Shown: positions 51,421 to 62,654 of the stretch, piece by piece
Numbering within the stretch: the first letter of the stretch is position 1
How the letters are laid out: each line of letters opens with the position of its first letter
NCBI GenBank assembly: GCA_958510875.1
Contig: OY294070.1
Span: 1,674,001 to 1,738,000, forward strand
DNA: 64,000 nt
Reading direction: 5' to 3'
From: Endomychus coccineus
Lineage: Eukaryota; Arthropoda; Insecta; Coleoptera; Endomychidae
The notes under the pieces: model-generated
Seen by the model: only the letters and a program-made list of their open reading frames with translations
Database searches by the model: none
What the model was told of the DNA's origin: nothing
Position numbers and translations under genes: made by a program

Positions 51421-51655
51421 GATCCTCTGAGTGGGACAATTTAACCGCGCGATCTGTTCGGCTGTTTATAACACTTTTTTTATAACTTGTTGGTGCAACG
51501 GAATTGAAGTGAAGATAACGTTGAGACCAAACTGGTATATTTGTAAAAAAAAAGAAGCAACGTCCAAGGAAATTGATAAATATAATAATAAATATAAAAA
51601 TAATAAGCCCATGTGTTAATATGACCTATCTCCCGAGGATTTATATATAAAGCAA
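51421..51655 (-). mobile_element. PLE fragment inserted in LINE
   Basis: It matches the PLE at 42.5-43.3 kb: AACCGCGCGATCTGT and TTTTTTATAACTTGTTGGTGCA at the left, and AATAATAAG with CTATCTCCCGAG at the right terminus. Confidence 0.65.
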
Positions 51656-51935
51656 ATGCAGTATTAGTTAACGAAAGAAAGCCTCAGCTACCACCTTGGA
51701 AACAAAGAAGAGTAGAGACAGTGGAAAGTTCACCCTGTTCCTGTTAAGAAAGGAGCATTTTGTTGGTATACCGATGGATCTAGAAAAACAGGAGGCACGG
51801 GGGGACGAAACTTTGGATCCAGAACCGAATACTTCGAACCCATGTGTAGATACACCAGTATTTTGGATTATGGATAACGAGATAAGTGGAATTCTATGCC
51901 TCTACATACTGTAACTTGAATAATCGTACTCCGAA
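51656..51935 (+). pseudogene. Second LINE RNase H scrap
   Basis: WYTDGSRKTGGTGG and GSRTEYFEPMCRYTSI (51757-51870) match the RNase H start (YTDGSK...G) and the following EPLGRYTTIFQAE block of R1-like LINEs. Because this block should precede the one ending at 51420, the two pieces come from different copies or a rearrangement. Confidence 0.55.
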
Positions 51936-51939
51936 AGTT

Positions 51940-52190
51940 TCTGAATCCTTCCATAATCGGTGGAACTTATTCTATGGGATCTTATAATACTACCATTACC
52001 GATTTTGGATAAATTAATGGTCAAAAGTATGATGTTATTGAGTTTATGGGTTATGGAATGAGCAAAATATTAAATCCCTAATAACTAATAGTATTTGAAC
52101 AGGCACATTCTTATTTCTTATTTAGTTCACTCTGATGATGGCTACTTGGTAGTTAAAAGGTTCTCAGTTCTTTAACAGTGTTTTTAGTGA
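51940..52190 (+). mobile_element. Dispersed repeat plus PLE end with hammerhead-like core
   Basis: 51940-52045 is a diverged copy of the repeat at 29195-29745. 52085-52190 matches the PLE end at 8660-8740 and 11800-11850 (GTATTTGAACAGGCACATT, TTTAGTTCACTCTGATGATG). It contains CTGATGATGGCTACTTGG, then TAGTTAAAAGG, an eroded hammerhead core. Confidence 0.6.
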
Positions 52191-52734
52191 GGGTTCAATA
52201 TTTGTTATAATGTATCCACAGGAACTATCTTATAGTTCATTAACACCTAAACTATCAATGAACCCTTAACACGACAATTAACTGTGGATTTTCACTTGAA
52301 CTGTTGGTACACCCATTGTGCTGGCTCGGTTATAAAATGGGTCTTCACTAAACACTAAATGACGTTCTTCATCAAATAAATACCAACCCTATCAGAGCTT
52401 TCTCTATGCCCATGCTATTAAAACATTCTCTTCGCCACATACAGTTCTCAACGAAAGATTTCGCCTATTCGATTATTTTTCGTGTAATTTGACGGGACTA
52501 ATAATTATAATAATCAAGTTATTAACAAATTATGTAATTATCCCAAAAAAATAATTCAGACTAGTGTGAAATTACACATAATAACATTTAATTGTTTGAC
52601 GTTGCAAATATTATAATAAAGCCGTACAATAATATACAAGAGAACAGTGATAATTGAATTACAGATTGATATAATGGGGTGTGAAATTGAGACATGTAAT
52701 TATGTCAAAACACGCACCTACTGTTCAATTTGCA
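52191..52734. other. 5' flank of the secreted-peptide gene
   Basis: AT-rich; no gene is seen. Confidence 0.4.
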
Positions 52735-52742
52735 TATAAATA
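52735..52742 (+). promoter_or_regulatory. TATA box of secreted-peptide gene
   Basis: TATAAATA lies 38 bp before the start codon at 52780, which places a transcription start near 52765 and gives a very short 5' UTR. TATA-like elements at similar distances precede the neighbours at 56.9, 60.3 and 63.5 kb. Confidence 0.6.
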
Positions 52743-52779
52743 GGGAGGAAGACATTAAACAAATAGTACTGCAGACAAT

Positions 52780-53827
52780 ATGAATTGTAAACTTGTGTTA
52801 ATTTTGAGTGTGTTGATGTTACTTGTGGTAAGTATTGATATTCAATAAAAAATTTCAAACAATTCATATAGCTTCATCAATAATTTAAAATCAACGAAAA
52901 GTTATTTTAAGAAATCCACCTTTTAAAAGTTGAGCTATGACCTTTATAAAGGACAGACTGGACGTAATTATGGCGTACTTTTCAGAGACCAATTTAGAAG
53001 TTACGGACTACAGAAAGCAGATCAAAATTACACTTGTCATAGGAAAAGAAATCAGCTAAATGTGGTGTACGTGGAAAATTCACCGTCTTGTTCGGTGATA
53101 AAAGATTGGTCAAAACAGCGCCAGCGTTGTGTTGAATGTGCTCTGTTTATTTTGGAATTCTTTGTGGACAACCATGGGAACATATTGTAGATAATTGTCA
53201 CAGCAAACTATGATCCTTGTCTAAACGGGAGTCGAAACGAAAAGGCGAAGCACTACTAACAAAGTCAGTCAATAAAAAAGATGATTGCTACCATCTTTTG
53301 GGTGAGAGCATTCTTCTTTAGCTTTGAAGAAAGCAACATCACAATTTACAGGACACATTATGCAACGCTCGTGCACAACTTACGATGTTTTGTGCCCGTA
53401 ATTCATAGTATGCTATGATATATACACAGTGGCCTATTTCGTACCCTATATCAATATTATTAACTAATTTATATAACAGAGGAACCCCCAATTTTTATAG
53501 ATAAGATGAAGTACTTTCGTTCAAAAGAGATAGTACCGACAGAAAAGTTCTGCGTCATAACATGAAGGCATGCAAATGTTATGATTTTTACAAATATGGT
53601 TTAATATACCCCCCATTTGCTATACAACGACCATATTAACCAAGTTCTTTTATTTCTTGCAGAGTAACGTTGATCCCAAGCCCCAGATGCAATACATGGA
53701 CAAAGAAATGCAATCGTCCGGAATGAACCGCGAAATGGAAAGCTATCAGAAACAAAAAGAGAATAGTGGGATGAATCTGGGCCTGAACACGGAACTGGGT
53801 CTGGGATTGTCCATGGGTAGAGGTTAA
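52780..53827 (+). CDS. Predicted secreted Met/Gly/Leu-rich peptide
   Basis: There are two exons: 52780-52827 (MNCKLVLILSVLMLLV, donor GTAAGT, phase 0) and 53663-53827 (acceptor TTCTTGCAG). The product is 70 residues. After the signal peptide comes SNVDPKPQMQYMDKEMQ, a polar Met/Gln/Glu segment, then NLGLNTELGLGLSMGRG at the C-terminus. It has no cysteine after residue 3 and no known domain. The GT-AG borders and TATA box support a real gene. The phase-0 intron directly after the signal peptide is shared with four other genes in the window. The C-terminal Gly-Arg-Gly could be trimmed or amidated, which is speculative. Intron 1 contains a possible PLE scrap. Confidence 0.65.
52925..53190 (+). 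pseudogene. Possible PLE GIY-YIG scrap in intron
   Basis: DLYKGQTGRNYGVLFRDQF resembles the GIY-YIG core LYIGQTGRxxKTRFKEH with replacements of key Ile and Lys. The frame has no other PLE block, so the call is weak. Confidence 0.3.
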
Positions 53828-54115
53828 TCATGTAATATGTAACATTATCTTTAATCAGTATTCAAAAATATGTAGTGAATAGAAGAATATATTATTTTAC
53901 CAGTGGCATCTACATTTAATTTTTCCTAACTATATATTCTTTGTAAGTTGAACAGTTTCTTTCAATGCTAGCATTTTAAAAACAAAGTGTTTTAAATTAC
54001 CAACTGATTTTGTATCTTTGTCGAAATTTGTCCCAACAATCTTTTTCCAGAAAGAAACTAAATTTACCTCATACGTATCGATAATTGGGAATAAAACAAA
54101 ACAAATGCTTTGAAT
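53828..54115. other. Spacer between convergent secreted-peptide genes
   Basis: It contains the 3' UTRs of both genes; a TTTATTAAACATT block at 54120 supplies AATAAA for the minus-strand gene. Confidence 0.4.
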
Positions 54116-54167
54116 AATTATTTATTAAACATTGCAAACATTTTCAGTGGTTCCTTTGCAGGTACGT

Positions 54168-56902
54168 TTAGTGTTGTTTGGGTGGTGGGCCTGGTGGAGG
54201 AGATGCTGGAAAAAATTAAATTAAAAGCTTATCAAGTAAATGACACAAAAATACTGGCCTGAGATATAAAATGCTAAGATTGTTTTCAATAAGTCTTTGA
54301 GTTATTGGTACAAATTACAAAATAAAAAATTTTGCGAAGAGAATATTTTAGTGTTGCTATAATGAAAGATGTGTGAAATTTTGCTAATCAATTAGGACGT
54401 TTGGGACAGTCTTTATATTCGGAATTTTTGAGCTGTCACCTTTTTTATTAAATTTTGAGGAATTCAGTCCATGGTGAAGAGTCCCCATAATGTTTAACAA
54501 GCGATGCTTTGGTTTGCGTAATGTTTTTTCCACGCAAGAAATAACGTTTAACCTAAAACCGAAATTCACTTTTTTCCATGTTTACAAAAATCTTCAAGGT
54601 TGCTTTCGATGGGTGTCAAACCAGTACTGAATGACATATCAGTCTTAAAATGTTAATGCGTTCTAGTTTAAGATGGTACATCAAAAACGTCGCGTGGGAT
54701 TTTCGATTGGGGCGCCAACTGTTTTATTTTTCAGGGAGGTTTCACCTTGCTCCCATATAAGGAAGTGCTTTCGAAATTAAATACCGTGCTTCATCAATAC
54801 CCTCTATATCCACAAGCCCTGAGTGTTTTTTTTGACCCATACCAAAATAATCCTGGATACCAAATTTAGTTTCCCTGGTGTTGATATTGTCCAAGAAAAT
54901 AGGGAAAACATACTTTGTGGCAATATTTGTGTGGTTGTAGAGCCCACAGGCAAGATTTATGGCACCATCTCGATAATAAACTTTCTAGTTTTGATGAGTA
55001 GAATCACTAGCCAAAGTATATTAACGTTTTTTACGGACATCCTGTATTATGAATACTTTATTTATTGTGAAGAATTGATACTTTAGTTGTTTTTGTTTGG
55101 TTGGGATATGGTTTTTTGAACATTTCACTTAACCGTGCCTGTTTTTAAAGCGATAGAGCAAGAAATAGGCAAATAATCTTGAACATAATAGCAATTTATA
55201 ACTAAACTAGCTTGATTACGAGAATAAACCATCTTCTGGTTTCTTCCAGAACTCAGTACATAATGCTTAATGAAAGTTGCTACCAACTTAAGAGAATGAT
55301 TCCAAGATAGAACCCCACAAATCTAACATAAGAGCTTCATTTTTTATGTTCTCACATGGATCAAATTGTTTCGCTAACAAATCATGGAAAATATTGATTA
55401 TTGTTAGGTACTTACTTTTGCCAACGACTACCCACACTTCTTCTTGAGTTGATTTTCGTTCCGGTTGTCTGACATTGAAACATATTCTGAATAAATGTAA
55501 ATGATTGCCGTTACAGGATACCTAATGGGCTACCTGATTTGGCGCCAATTAAAATGTAAGAAACATAAAATATATTACTTACGAGGACCGTCTGGAGAAC
55601 GCCTCAAACGGTGTGCACCATCTATTATTCCTCTTCCACCTCCTGCACCCCCGCCTGCATCAGCTCCAGCTTTGAATCCAAAACTCGCACCGGTGTCAGC
55701 ACCTAAGCCACCAGCTCCACCTCCACCACCGAATCCAACTTCACCACCGAAGCTCCCTCCACCTTCACCGCCGAAACCACCACCGCCTCTTGGAGGGCCT
55801 TGAGCAGTAACCTACCAAGTAATAAGTCATTGTCAATGTGTAGTTCTCGCGATTCAAAGAAAGAGCTGCCTGGAACTAAAAGGCGTGTGTCGCTGTTCAA
55901 CCTGGTGAACCAAAAAAACTATTTATTTGTGTCTTCTAACGAAATTTGTTTGTTGTCGTTCACTATGCATTGTTGCTGGGCCGTCAACTAGGGGTAGCAT
56001 TTCCAACTGTTTCCCCATCGATTCTTGGAACAATTGGAAATGCTACAAGCAGAGAGATGTAAAGATAGAGAGCGCTAGCGTCATAAGCGTAACGTTAAAA
56101 AAATTGCCGAGGTTCTGCTTCTTACCGCAATGAGCGACTGCGACACTATGTGTAACATCTTTGGTTTCCGGAAAAAAACAAAAAACACACTGTTGCTGAT
56201 TTTGGTAGCATTGAACGGTGAAGTTTGGGTCAAATCGCTCACCTCTCTGAGATACTATAAATTTGTCTCGGGCAGTACTAAAGCTAATCCGGCAAAACTT
56301 CCACCAAATTCGGTTGATGCTAAATTCCATGCCTTCAAAGCGTATCACCAGGTGATGACGTTGCTGAGAGAAAAACAACCACTTGATTGGGGTTGGAAGA
56401 GAGGAAGCAGAGGTTTAGAACCTATTACAAATGAATGGGATGCTGCTACTCTAAGTCTCTTAAAAAAGGTGCCTGCTTCTACTATCACCAACATCCCTAT
56501 TAATAAAGCACCAAACTTGAAAAAAAAACTCTTCCTAAATTTACCCTCGCTCTTCCATATTGATCACAAAAAAATGTATTTTGTTTGTTATAGAAAGAAC
56601 TTCTAACCTCAATTTTGTATAAAATGTTGTCTTCTACAAAATTGTATGTAAAATGTTTGGTAGGTTGTCGTTTATTTGTTTCTTAATCTCTCACATATCA
56701 AAAACCCACAGCTACCGGACCCTTAATGAGGCAAAACCCCTTTTTTGCACCCTTTTCTTCTTGTCACATAATTGTATATTATATTCTGTTTGTCAATAAA
56801 GATTATCGTCATAAGATCATCCAAAATGGAGAAATTAATAAATTAACTTACGAGAAGCACTGCAAACTGAACTATGGCGCACAATAATATCGCTCGATTC
56901 AT
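54168..56902 (-). CDS. Predicted secreted glycine-rich protein (Gly/Phe repeats, Pro tail)
   Basis: Three exons: 56902-56852 (MNRAILLCAIVQFAVLL, phase 0, donor GTAAGT), 55811-55583 (phase 1, donor GTAAGT) and 54205-54168 (acceptor TTTTTTCCAG). The product is 105 residues. Signal cleavage is likely after VTA, leaving N-terminal Gln (QGPPRGGGGFGGEG). The core repeats G-G-x-F-G and A-D-A/T-G; it is followed by the dibasic HRLRRSPDGP and a Pro-rich end SPPPGPPPKQH. A TATATATAG box is near 56938-56946 and an AATAAA at about 54124. Glycine-rich secreted proteins occur as antimicrobial peptides, silk or cuticle proteins and glue; nothing here decides. The same exon plan and length recur in the gene at 62.7-63.6 kb. 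The Pro-rich + ORF opposite exon 2 is a shadow. Confidence 0.7.
54210..55580. other. Intron 2 of the glycine-rich gene
   Basis: AT-rich. No element boundary was recognised. Short ORFs at 54384-54569 and 54823-55086 have no motif. Confidence 0.4.
56130..56606 (+). CDS. Transposon-associated ORF (DWGW motif), inside intron
   Basis: The open frame has 159 codons from ATG to TAA. The part SSDCDTMCNIFGF-like at the start and the block LPPNSVDAKFHAFKAYHQVM ... PLDWGWKRGSRGLEPI (about residues 80-120) match a protein found in many copies in insect genomes. There a GCDTTSAFFGxGKK segment is followed by an A/S-HxxRxYxQVxxW region, then W-G-W-K and L-x-P, with a Cys-rich CxCK/CRK tail. Here the Cys tail is missing, so this is probably a decayed copy. 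I do not know its biochemical role. It lies antisense within intron 1 of the glycine-rich gene. A 3' end with CAATAAAGATT is near 56796. Confidence 0.5.
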   Translation: MSDCDTMCNIFGFRKKTKNTLLLILVALNGEVWVKSLTSLRYYKFVSGSTKANPAKLPPNSVDAKFHAFKAYHQVMTLLREKQPLDWGWKRGSRGLEPITNEWDAATLSLLKKVPASTITNIPINKAPNLKKKLFLNLPSLFHIDHKKMYFVCYRKNF

Positions 56903-57135
56903 TATGAAACTGTTAAATTTATTAGCCTGGAAGCTATCCTATATATACACATAGATGGGTCATCAAAATAATTGATCTTCAATGTAACCTGCTCAAAGGA
57001 AGTACAATGAATTACATGACACGCATGAGATGTAAATTTGCCTCCACATATAATTAAAGTAATAATTTTCGAAGAGCAAACATAGATTAGTGCATTTTCA
57101 GTGATAATCATTATTAGGTAATTCCTGGAATTCAA

Positions 57136-57555
57136 AACTGCTCCATCATCATTATATCGTCATCAATCAGCGTTCGACGTGTGTATGCCAAAAGGGTATG
57201 ATTTTGACAGACGTTCAGTGCGGCATTAACCCTTGTGATGGCCCAGGGCACATCAGCTGGGACCCTAACCCCTCTCATTCAGATACAAAATAATGCAAAG
57301 TCAATGTACAATATTATGAATGATAAGAAGAAATTCAAATAATTCAATATTTTTAATACATATAATATATTTTTATTTCTTACAAAATTAATTTTCTGTA
57401 AATATTAAATAATTTATTTATTTATTTAGGGAAAAGGATTTACAAGAAACAAAAATAATCAATTTCTAATCAAAATCAACAGTTGTTAAATATCGCAAAG
57501 TAATAATACTTATAATAATTCATGCAGATAAAAAATATCACAAAAGATCAAAATC
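57136..57555. other. Non-coding stretch upstream of the glycine-rich gene
   Basis: AT-rich; a TTTATTTATTTATTTA run at about 57410-57428. Nothing else is seen. Confidence 0.4.
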
Positions 57556-58150
57556 TTAAGAAATAAACCACCTTCTTGAACCAACAAATAGAGAAGAATT
57601 GAAGAATATAATCAAGAATATGAAAAGAAAGACAGATGGAGTAGATGTGATAAAACATATCGTTGATTATATTGTTGATCCTCTGGAGCACGTATAGAAA
57701 ATGGTTATTGTCCAAATCATTTTCGAGTTGCTGAAATAACCCCAATACGCAAAACTTGAAATAAAGTATCACCTGATAATTATAAGCCAATATCTCCAAT
57801 TTCAAATTTTGCAAAATTTGTTGAAAAATTAATTCACCCCAGACTAATAAGATTTGTAGAAAAACATAAAATAATATCAAATAACCAATTTGGTCTTAGA
57901 AAAAATATGGGCACTAACGATGCAATCATTGGAGTAATCGAAAAGCTATATTTTGACCTTGATCAAAGCAGAATGCGAAAGCATTTGACACAATAAATCA
58001 TGCACTACTGATTTAAAAATTAAAAAATTACGGAATCAGAGATATCACACTTAAACTAATTGAAAGTTATCTACAAAATGATTTTATGGTTGTAACTACA
58101 GGAGTACCACAAGGAACTATTCTAGGTCCCCTATTAATTTGTTTTGGGAT
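57556..58150 (+). pseudogene. Jockey/CR1-like LINE reverse-transcriptase fragment
   Basis: The + strand gives NHFRVAEITPIRKT, NYKPISPISNFAKFVEKLIH, RLIRFVEKHKIISNNQFGLR, MGTNDAIIGVIEKLYFDL and, after frame changes, GVPQGTILGPLL (58099-58134). These are RT motifs of the jockey supergroup in the right order. It is followed by the Tc1 element at 58249. The YADD box is absent. Confidence 0.65.
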
Positions 58151-58248
58151 ATTCAATTAAGTTGGTTTTTCTCGAAAACCATTCGATGCACAAGAAAAAC
58201 TCAAGAGACCAATTTTGTTAAGAAAGGATGGAAAATCTGAGTCAAATA

Positions 58249-59562
58249 TACTGATTTGAATAAAAAACGCAACATCTAGTGTTTGTTGAGCAATATGCAT
58301 GAAATTTTCACAGAAGGAATACTTCAATATAATCAAGAAATGATTACAGTTTCAATAAAAAACTCCAACGTTATCTCAGTTTTTGTTTTTTTTTTATGTA
58401 AAGAAGAGGAATGTTTCCAAGCCCTAATCGTAAAAATGAACATGTTTCACAGTTCTATTTTCACGTTTCAGTCGTAAATATTATCCACAATAATAATATA
58501 ATAAGTGAGTTTGTACGTGGCCGGATTATTGGTATGAGGGAGGGTGGATTTTGATTTCGGGAAGTTCCCAACCGTGTGGGTCGTAACGTTACAACAGTGT
58601 TAAGATGTTGGTCAAGATGGTCTGAAGAAGGCCCTCTTGAGCGTCGCCGCGGATCCGGTCGTCCTAGGACGACTACAAATCGTGAAGAAAGCCACCTAAG
58701 AGACTACACCACTACACGAGCCATTAGGAAATGACTGGATGGAACCTTTAGGACAAAGAGTCTTTGTCGACGGATAAGATTTTTTGGGCTCCGTTCTTAC
58801 AGATCATTTTTATGCCTTCCTCTTACCCCACATCATCGCGTCCGTAGACTGGAGTGGTGTAATGACCTAGTGAACTGGGTGCAGGAATGGCATTATGTGG
58901 TCTTCAGTGACGAGTCGCGATTTTGTTTCTGGGCCCATGATGGGCGAAGGAGGGTGAGGCGTTACGTGGTGAAAGAAGAAATCTGAAAGTTGCTGTTGAA
59001 CGCCATACTGCCCTTACATTAGGAGTAATGGTTTGGGGTGCAATATGTGATGGCAGTAGGTCATCTCTAGTTTTCGTTCAGGGCAATTTAAATGCAACCA
59101 GTTACATAAACAACGTGTTAATAACAGGGTAATGCCCGCCCTCATACGGCAAGGGTTACAACGCAGTATTTAGAAGATGCTGATGTGGTTGTGCTTCTAT
59201 GGCCTGCACGTTCACCGGATCTCTCGCCGATTGAACATGTCTGGGATATAATCGAGACAAGACTGAGTAGTTTACGCCACCCCCTCACAATATAGATGAT
59301 CTTGGACTTCGTATCCAAGAAGCTTGGGATGTGATACTTCAAGGCAACTTTGATCATCTTGTTCAAACTGTGCCTCATCGAGTCAATGAGTGCATAAACA
59401 ATTGCGGTGGGGTCACTCATTATCGAATAATTTTTTTATTTATGTTTTTTTCCTCTTCAACATCTAATCATTTACTAGTTACACTAATGTGTATCTTCTA
59501 TAAGAATTTCAATTAAATTGCTTAACTATTACTAGGTGTTGCCTTTTTTATTCAAATCAGTA
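58249..59562 (+). mobile_element. Tc1-like transposon with TA target site
   Basis: The inverted ends TACTGATTTGAATAAAAAAC and TTTTTTATTCAAATCAGTA (about 27 bp) are each bordered by TA (58247-58248 and 59563-59564). The length of 1314 bp is near the usual ~1.6 kb, so a few hundred bp are missing. It encloses a broken Tc1 transposase. Confidence 0.82.
58500..59440 (+). pseudogene. Tc1-like transposase pseudogene
   Basis: Pieces in order: SEFVRGRIIGMREGG, NVTTVLRCWSRWSEEGPLER, RRGSGRPRTTTNREE (bipartite helix-turn-helix and GRPR hook), HHRVRRLEWCNDLVNWVQEW, HYVVFSDESRFCFW with the first catalytic Asp, and WPARSPDLSPIEHVWDIIET with the third acidic residue. The middle block (normally QQDNARPH, second Asp) is missing: sequence passes from the VLITG region to a Leu/Trp-Pro segment near 59140-59200. 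Several frameshifts are present. Confidence 0.8.
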
Positions 59563-59847
59563 TATGTTAAAAGCAAGCTGAAGAGTACAGTGAGAACATT
59601 GGGATACTCCAGAAACCTCAATCTCTTCAAAAATAAACTCCCCCATTTTCACCATTTGATTAAACATTTGCAAAAGGTTTGGATGGTAGAATGAAAGACT
59701 GTTTTCAATATTTGTACACATATATTAAATCATTTCATAATCGATACAGCGAAAAATCGAATTTGTTTCGTTCCAAACTAGTTGTTAAACTGGACCTCCT
59801 GTCAAAGTCGTTGGTGATTGTAGTCCTAGAAAAAAAGATCAATCATA

Positions 59848-60314
59848 TTAATTGGCCAGTTTCCCATTCCTCCCTAGATGGAAAGAAGACCCTGAAACGA
59901 TTCTCTGCGAATCACAGGACAATCATTTAGACGAACCGTAGGTTCAAGAACGTACTGAGTGACAGGACGGAATTGGTGAAAATGCAGACAATGAAATTGA
60001 GTTTCATTCTTACTTGAGCGTCTTTCATTCTCTGTTATACCGACAAGTTTATTTTTGAATCCATTTGTTCCAAATCTACCGGCCACTCCAAAGGAACCAC
60101 TAGCCGCGATGCCTATGCCAAAATCAAAACTTCGGGATGCTCCATTGCTTCCCGGTTCCTTGGGTATGTCCGGTTGCTCAGATATATCGATGTCAGCATT
60201 GACCAAGATGCTGTCCTAGAACGAATGAAGTGTTGAAACTCTGATTAATAAATATTGTTCACAACTCACCAATAAAAGCAGCATGATTGTATTGCCAATC
60301 GATAGACGATTCAT
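59848..60314 (-). CDS. Predicted secreted peptide with Gly/Phe/Ala core
   Basis: Exon 1 is 60314-60270 (MNRLSIGNTIMLLLL, phase 0, donor GTGAGT). Exon 2 is 60215-60014 (acceptor TTCTAG, ends phase 1 at GTAAGA). The best third exon is 59891-59848 (acceptor TTTCAG), giving 96 residues ending SSFHLGRNGKLAN; this last exon is tentative, and reading through the donor is the alternative. Signal cleavage is likely after ILVNA. The mature part starts DIDISEQPDIPKEPGSNG and has a core SRSFDFGIGIAASGSFGVAG. This Gly/Phe/Ala pattern recalls glycine-rich insect antimicrobial peptides of the attacin type, but no domain can be claimed. A TATATAAG box is at about 60350-60357. Confidence 0.6.
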
Positions 60315-60359
60315 TTTGATGGATATGACATTTCAATCTGTGATTGCAACTTATATATG

Positions 60360-61477
60360 TGATCATATCCAATTGTTTAACATTTGAATCGTATTATTTC
60401 ACACGAGTGAGCTTCCTTTATCTACAACTTCCGCAATAGTTTTTATTATTCTATCTATTACAATGGAATAAAAGTTAATGAGTTAATTAACAGCTTCGTA
60501 CTTGTTTCTTTCACCTTATGTCACCAATGAAAAGCGAATTATAATTCCGATACGGTTTTATGATTATGGGATAAACAAATGAGTTGAGAGTTTTGTCAAA
60601 GAGGTATGTAATATGATTCAAACGAACCTAGAATGATAATTAGACGTTCGATTTGGTACTAATCCAGACGATATAATTATTCACATTACTTTTTCTTATA
60701 CTTTGACTATAGAAGAGGAAACTGGAAACCTTGCAGAGTTGCAAAAGGACTATCCACACCACATGACCCAATATGCTGGTTGAGGGCGCACAAATCATGG
60801 TCGGTGAGGTCGTTGGGCTAGTGAAAGTGTATTTTTGGATATTTTCGAAGCTTTAGTGTTGTTAATCAATAATATTCAGATGAAGAGACCCTATTGTTGA
60901 AAAGCAGAGACGTTGGTGAACGGTATGCTTGAAAATACATCTTATGATCTTTAAAAAATAGTATTATGTCTTTACATGAATCTATGTATACTGTTTGTCT
61001 TTGATAAGAATACTATTTACATTTTATTTAAAAACTGATGTCATGACTTAATCCCTTATTATGCATTTTTGGTGGTTTGTGTTAATAAATAAATGGTTGT
61101 TCATTCCTTGTTTTAGTAATTAGTTTAATTGAATACAAATCATCAAATAACTTGAAAACAATATCCAATATAAATAGGCTCCACTAAATTACTATTGCAA
61201 AATGTAATTTATATTAACATCTGATGAGATGAGTTATTATTATAAGTGCAAAAGATTAGCTGTCTAATTCTAAGAAGGTTCAATAGAAACGAAAGATTTA
61301 ACAAGTTATCAAATGGTCATGAAAGTAAAATAAATTCAACAATGGGGAATTATTCAACAACTATGCTTTTTGTGCTTATTAATTTCAAGGCTTTCTAAAA
61401 GATTCTGCACACCCATCATAAAACTTGATTGACACTTTCCACATTCGGCTGAAATATCTATAAAGGAAAGGTTCAAA
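60360..61477. other. Non-coding stretch
   Basis: No gene or element end was recognised. Confidence 0.4.
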
Positions 61478-61740
61478 TTGAAAAACACATATTTCAAAAT
61501 ATTTCAATTTATTGCGTCTGTATCCATCCTTAGAAAATTTGAGAACCTTTCTATACCTGAAGCAATTAGCTCTTCAATTAAGCAAATAATTCCTCTATTT
61601 TGGTTTAACCAAGGCCTTACCCACCACTTCCGTTGTCTTCTTTCTCCAGTCTCTTTCACCAAGAGAGCAGTGACAGCAATAATAGCAGCAACGTTTTTTT
61701 TTTGCTTCTATTCATTTTTACATAAAACTAAATAAATTTA
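61478..61740 (-). pseudogene. PIF/Harbinger transposase N-terminal fragment (HARBI1-like)
   Basis: On the minus strand: AAIIAVTALLVKETGERRQR, KWWVRPWLNQNRGII, LIEELIASGIERFSNFLRMD. This matches the HARBI1-type start (R/K-x-x-WVRPW-x-x-R, L-x-EL, F-x-NFLRMD). The catalytic DDE portion is absent. The + strand reading of the same bases is a shadow. Confidence 0.6.
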
Positions 61741-61789
61741 AAACATACAACGAACAAATTAATAATTCTTAACTTTCCATTATTTTAGT

Positions 61790-62580
61790 ATGTTTTTTAA
61801 GATTGGTAGAGAATTGAATTATGCAATTGCAAGTAAAAATTGCCAACGTTTTGCCATAAAAAGTTGCTGGCCAGCTCTTGCAATGTCAGTGTATTGCTGC
61901 AATACTATTTCAACCAGAATTGCGAACTGTAAAACGATCTTTAAAAAGTCACTACCCCCTCAGCCAAGTAGCAAACACTAACAACATTAAACTTCGTTGG
62001 ATAAAGAGCTTTAAAAACGAAAATCTGCATCCTCACCAGGAAGATCCCCAGGTCTTACGATGGTCGAAATGGTTCCAAAAGTATGGGAATATCGAGCCAT
62101 TTTGCCATACATGTTCGACATCACCGCATCGCTGAAGAAAACGAAGTGCTAAGAACAAGAATTACCTGCAAGATCCCCGGATCTAACTAACTCTATTAGA
62201 TTATTTTACTCAAAATCATGACGTTACTTGGACATTGGATACACAATTTGTTCAAACCGAGTCATTATTACATTCCAGTTAACGCCGATATTCTTAAAGA
62301 ATGTTCACAACAGTATTAGCTCCTCCCAGTTTGTGTTATATCAGGTGATTAATGGCGAACAGTATGACGACATGCCCAAATGATCTCCATTTACTGTTTT
62401 TAACTAAGACTATCATCAACATATATCATACACCGATTATGAGAACCAAATATCAGAGATACTTCCCCTTCAAAGGACCAAGACGCTATCGTATTATCTA
62501 TTTTTCCATCATCTCAAGAAGGGTTTGTATGTTTTTTATAAAAGAAAATAAAATACTTTAGTAGATACAATTATATTTGT
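61790..62580 (+). other. Degraded sequence, possibly transposase debris
   Basis: NNIKLRWIKSFKNENLHPHQ (about 61980-62035) recalls the helix-turn-helix linker of mariner-like proteins (xxIxxWxxxFxxTGS), but stops follow quickly. The 69-codon ORF at 62352 has no motif. Confidence 0.25.
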
Positions 62581-62654
62581 GCTCACACTAATTTAGAATG
62601 TACAATACTATACACTAGCTCAAAAATTTGGGTAAGAGCTAAGCTTCTAAGAAT

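Noticed and set aside
55501..55803. Pro-rich 100-codon + ORF resembling a proline-rich protein
   Set aside because: It is the complement of the glycine-rich exon, which has proper splice sites and a signal-peptide exon on the minus strand.
59142..59420. 92-codon minus ORF
   Set aside because: It is a shadow of the Tc1 transposase C-terminal part on the + strand.
61478..61735. 85-codon + ORF preceded by a TATAAAGG sequence
   Set aside because: The minus strand of the same bases gives a convincing Harbinger N-terminus, and the + frame has no ATG at its start.
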